A stretch of 16,612 nucleotides of DNA from JBGPRB01 sp964422155 (GTDB taxonomy: Bacteria; Chloroflexota; Dehalococcoidia; Dehalococcoidales; RBG-16-60-22), in contig CAYQZZ010000046.1 in the NCBI GenBank assembly GCA_964422155.1, forward strand, positions 1 to 16,612, written 5' to 3'. Position numbers and translations under genes: made by a program. Of the stretch, positions 14,414 to 16,612 are shown in pieces. Below the pieces are notes generated by a model that was given only the letters and a program-made list of their open reading frames with translations, did no database searches and was not told the origin of the DNA. How positions within the stretch are numbered: position 1 is the stretch's first letter; every line of letters starts with the position of its first letter.

Positions 14414-16159
14414 TTACTTCTCTAACCAGGCGAAAGCATACGCATAAAATTCTTTATACTGTCCGATAGTATCGCCTTTGAGAACAGGAGATTTCGAGGT
14501 TAGACCGGGATTATAGTACATGAAGGTCCACATGCAGTAATCATCGGTCATTTTCTTGGAAATTTCCTGGATTATTGCTGTCCTCTTGGCACTATCCCTT
14601 TCTGAGTTTGACTTCTCAAACAGATCGCTGAGTTCCGTGGGCTGGTCGCAGCTAAGCCAGGTGGTACGCGTCCATTTGCCATCCGGTCCCCTAACAGCAT
14701 TGAGCGGGCCGTTCCCAAGAGTGGCGGCCGGGTCAACCGTGGTGCCCGGGAAACCGTAGGAGAACACATACCCTTCCCAGCCTTCACCGCCCTGGATCAT
14801 CATTACAAATTTGATATAACCGACTTTCTCAATCTTAAAGTCGATACCGGCTTTCTTGAGCTGGCCCTGCAACGCTAGCCCGAGGTCATCAGGCATGACA
14901 TCTACCTGATACGCCGTAATCTTAAGGCCGTTAGGATAACCGGCTTCAGTAAGGAGCTGCTTGGCCTTGGCTAAATTATACGGATAGCCAACGGTATTTG
15001 TATTCATATATGGCGGAACACAGAATTCCTGGTTGGTGGCTGCACCGTAGCCATAGGTAAGCGCATCGACCAGCTCCTGCTTATCAATAGCATACTCGAC
15101 CGCGCGGCGGACCCTGATATCGGCAAGGGGAGAGCTTGGAGTTGCACTTGAAGGCAATATGCACATGTTGAAAACCATATCGGTGGTTTTGGTGATTTCA
15201 AAACCCCCTTTAAGAAGGCCCCCGGCATCCTTTGCCTGAACGCCGATGGTGTGCAGTTCTCCGGCTTTATATGACAGGAGGGCAACCTCCGTTTGAGGAA
15301 TAATGTGCCAGTCAATGCCATTAAGGTAAGGCTTGCCTCTCCAGTAGTTATCATTGCGGTCATAGACAAGTTTCTGGTCGCGGGCGTACTGTTTGAGGAT
15401 GAAGGGGCCGGTGCCGACCACGTGGGTCATTTTGTATTCGGCGGTTTGGGTCTTGAGAAAGGTCGGGGAGAACATCATGACACTCCAGAACCCGGCAAGA
15501 CTCTTGACCGCGGTCCAGTCCCATTTGCCGTTTACGAAGTCCAATCTGATGGTATAAGGGTCAACGATGACGCACTCTTTGACTTTTCTCATGTTAGGCC
15601 ACAGCTTGCTGTTGATGCCGTTATCGATGTTATACTTGGCGGCCTCGGCATTGAAGGGCGTACCGTCGGTGAAGCTGATGCCCTTGCGCAGTTTCAGGGT
15701 GAGCGATGAGCCATCTGCGGCCGGAATAATTTCTTCTGCCAGCCAAGGTTGTATGTTGTTGTTTTTATCGATTCTGACCAGGGGCTCGACAACCGGGAAG
15801 GAGTAGCCAGCGTCACTGGGGCCGGCGGTGCCGGTGGGGTCACCGATGTTGTTAACATTGAGCCCTCCCTGCAACTGGAGACGCCCGCCTTCCTTACCGC
15901 CTGTCGGCTTGGCTAAATCGCCGATGTTAGGCAACCGGGCGTCAGTCGGTGTCGGGGCCGCCGGTGCTGGCGCCGGGACCGGGGCTGGCGCCGGTGCTGG
16001 CGCGGCTGGTGCCGGGGCTGCTGGTGCCGGGGCTGCTGGCGCCGGTTTGGCTGGTGCCGGGGCAGGAGCAGGTGCCGGAGCCTCTTCTTTGGCACAGCTA
16101 ACCAGAGCCATACCGGCTATTAATACAATTGACAGAGTAAGTAGTAAGAATTTCTTCAC
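14414..16159 (-). CDS. ABC transporter substrate-binding lipoprotein (family 5, DppA/OppA-like)
   Basis: This 581-residue extracellular solute-binding protein captures a peptide or other solute for an ABC importer. A Lys-rich start, hydrophobic core and lipobox LVSC (Cys22) mark it as a lipoprotein. Next comes an Ala/Pro-rich linker (about 27-71), a long flexible tether, and then the family-5 fold, with LRKGISFTDGTPFNAE in the first lobe, ADIRVRRAVEYAIDKQ, and AKQLLTEAGYPNG in the second. The start is GTG at 16157-16159. AAAGGAGG lies 12 bases upstream, rather far, and the GTG overlaps the stop of a possible leader peptide. It has its own promoter (16353-16381) and terminator, so it is separately controlled from the convergent dppBCDF genes. 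It is the obvious candidate partner for them. Confidence 0.93.
   Translation of the reverse strand: MKKFLLLTLSIVLIAGMALVSCAKEEAPAPAPAPAPAKPAPAAPAPAAPAPAAPAPAPAPVPAPAPAAPTPTDARLPNIGDLAKPTGGKEGGRLQLQGGLNVNNIGDPTGTAGPSDAGYSFPVVEPLVRIDKNNNIQPWLAEEIIPAADGSSLTLKLRKGISFTDGTPFNAEAAKYNIDNGINSKLWPNMRKVKECVIVDPYTIRLDFVNGKWDWTAVKSLAGFWSVMMFSPTFLKTQTAEYKMTHVVGTGPFILKQYARDQKLVYDRNDNYWRGKPYLNGIDWHIIPQTEVALLSYKAGELHTIGVQAKDAGGLLKGGFEITKTTDMVFNMCILPSSATPSSPLADIRVRRAVEYAIDKQELVDALTYGYGAATNQEFCVPPYMNTNTVGYPYNLAKAKQLLTEAGYPNGLKITAYQVDVMPDDLGLALQGQLKKAGIDFKIEKVGYIKFVMMIQGGEGWEGYVFSYGFPGTTVDPAATLGNGPLNAVRGPDGKWTRTTWLSCDQPTELSDLFEKSNSERDSAKRTAIIQEISKKMTDDYCMWTFMYYNPGLTSKSPVLKGDTIGQYKEFYAYAFAWLEK
15949..16080 (-). 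repeat. Ala-Pro codon repeat tract in the lipoprotein linker
   Basis: This GC-rich tract codes for about 45 residues made mostly of AP and AAP units. At the DNA level, on the + strand, a 15-base unit GCTGGTGCCGGGGCT recurs with small changes. Such tracts can change length by slippage. In the reverse direction it produces long spurious open frames rich in Gly/Ala. Confidence 0.7.
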
Positions 16160-16200
16160 AGTGTTATCATGCCTCCTTTAATATAGTCTGAATACTCCAT
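16156..16200 (-). CDS. Possible 14-residue leader peptide coupled to the lipoprotein gene
   Basis: ATG at 16198-16200 has AAGGAG five bases upstream and reads 14 codons (MEYSDYIKGGMITL) to a TGA at 16156-16158. That stop overlaps the lipoprotein GTG as GTGA, a classic coupling arrangement. The lipoprotein's own SD lies inside the peptide codons KGG. This may be a translated leader, or chance in a short stretch. Confidence 0.3.
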   Translation of the reverse strand: MEYSDYIKGGMITL

Positions 16201-16511
16201 TTAGACTCCTTACCCAATCATATATCACCCCCTTTACCTGAACAACCTGTAAAAACCGATAAAAAGTAAAATTGGCCGTCATTTAAAAACTCCTATTATC
16301 CCCCTTTTCTGTGTAGTTGTTCAGTCTATTTAAAAAATCCTTAGTTGACAAAAATATACATCGCTATTTCAAGCTTGTCAAGTCAAATTATTCATATATT
16401 CTCTTCTGGCTGGCGGCAGCTCCATTAATTTTTTCCGGTCAGTCCATAATGTTATCAGGTTATCAGTACAGGCTTAGGGTTATTATTTTTTGCCCGCCAG
16501 CCTTTAGCTTT
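16201..16511. other. Intergenic leader and promoter region of the lipoprotein gene
   Basis: This AT-rich stretch holds the lipoprotein promoter and most of its roughly 190-base leader. CTGAACAAC (16238-16246) and GTTGTTCAG (16316-16324) are perfect 9-base complements 69 bases apart and could close a large stem in the leader. The part from 16382 to 16511 lies between the promoter and the sulfur-carrier gene; I see nothing certain in it. Confidence 0.5.
16353..16381 (-). promoter_or_regulatory. Promoter for the substrate-binding lipoprotein
   Basis: On the minus strand a perfect TTGACA (16376-16381) and TATATT (16353-16358) are 17 bases apart. Transcription would start near 16346. It is among the strongest promoter matches in the window, fitting a binding protein made in excess. 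Confidence 0.8.
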
Positions 16512-16612
16512 TCATCCACCGGTCATGGGCACCAGCAAAGCGATACGGTCACCCTTGTGAAGCTGGAAGTCCATGCCGGCAAAGTAGAAATGTCCGTTGA
16601 TGTTGAATTTAT
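16512..16612 (-). CDS. ThiS/MoaD-family sulfur-carrier protein, C-terminal part (cut by right edge)
   Basis: The minus strand from the right edge gives 32 residues ending KGDRIALLVPMTGG and then TGA (16512-16514). The ubiquitin-like sulfur carriers ThiS and MoaD end in Gly-Gly, whose C-terminal carboxylate is thiolated to donate sulfur for thiamine or molybdopterin. The preceding G-D-x-[IV]-A-[LF]-x-x-P strand is the family's last strand. Only the last third is here, so ThiS, MoaD or a tungsten/other-pathway carrier cannot be told apart. It is transcribed toward the lipoprotein gene, but that gene has its own promoter. Confidence 0.75.
   Translation of the reverse strand, partial: KFNINGHFYFAGMDFQLHKGDRIALLVPMTGG

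Noticed and set aside
15828..16181. 117-residue Gly/Ala-rich frame on the + strand
   Set aside because: It is the reverse reading of the lipoprotein's Ala-Pro linker.

Overview
The window comes from an anaerobic-looking bacterium. The best guess is a Chloroflexota/Dehalococcoidia-type genome. This is inferred from an archaeal-type bifunctional fructose-1,6-bisphosphate aldolase/phosphatase beside bacterial housekeeping genes, from short palindromic repeats of a style I associate with uncultured Dehalococcoidia, and from UGSC-family proteins. It is not proven by any marker gene here.

Left part (1-4050): a GyrI-like small-molecule-binding protein on the + strand faces a minus-strand housekeeping run. 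That run reads tRNA-Leu(UAA) - plsY - cobO - fbp - rdgB. A near-consensus promoter (3893-3921) drives the tRNA and probably plsY; a second (3113-3142) serves cobO-fbp-rdgB. The tRNA CCA end lies directly against the plsY ribosome-binding site.

Centre (4053-8643, minus strand): this is the most interesting part. Two paralogous genes, each 559 codons long, are interrupted by one in-frame TGA at the same place, inside a G-D-[TGA]-G-A-C motif. Read as selenocysteine (Sec, U), both become full-length UGSC-family selenoproteins with a UGAC instead of UGSC active site, joined to a C-terminal domain carrying an RGWTDGLP motif. The DNA around both TGA codons is almost identical and folds into a hairpin just after the codon, as a bacterial SECIS element would. 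A short-chain dehydrogenase sits between them. One promoter (8614-8643) upstream of the second copy may drive the whole selenoprotein-SDR-selenoprotein cassette.

Right part (8823-16612): a divergent promoter (8823-8851) starts a + strand Dpp/Opp-type ABC importer operon (two permeases, two ATPases), followed by a zinc alcohol dehydrogenase. Convergent to it is a lipoprotein substrate-binding protein with a long Ala-Pro linker, with its own promoter, a 190-base leader holding a possible 14-codon coupled peptide, and a strong terminator. The right edge cuts a ThiS/MoaD-type sulfur-carrier gene ending in Gly-Gly.

Together the genes suggest uptake of a peptide-like or other small organic solute and redox processing by an SDR, a zinc dehydrogenase and two selenoproteins. 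That link is inference from proximity. No selenocysteine machinery (selA/B/C/D) lies in the window, so Sec decoding rests on the coding continuity, family resemblance and conserved hairpin.
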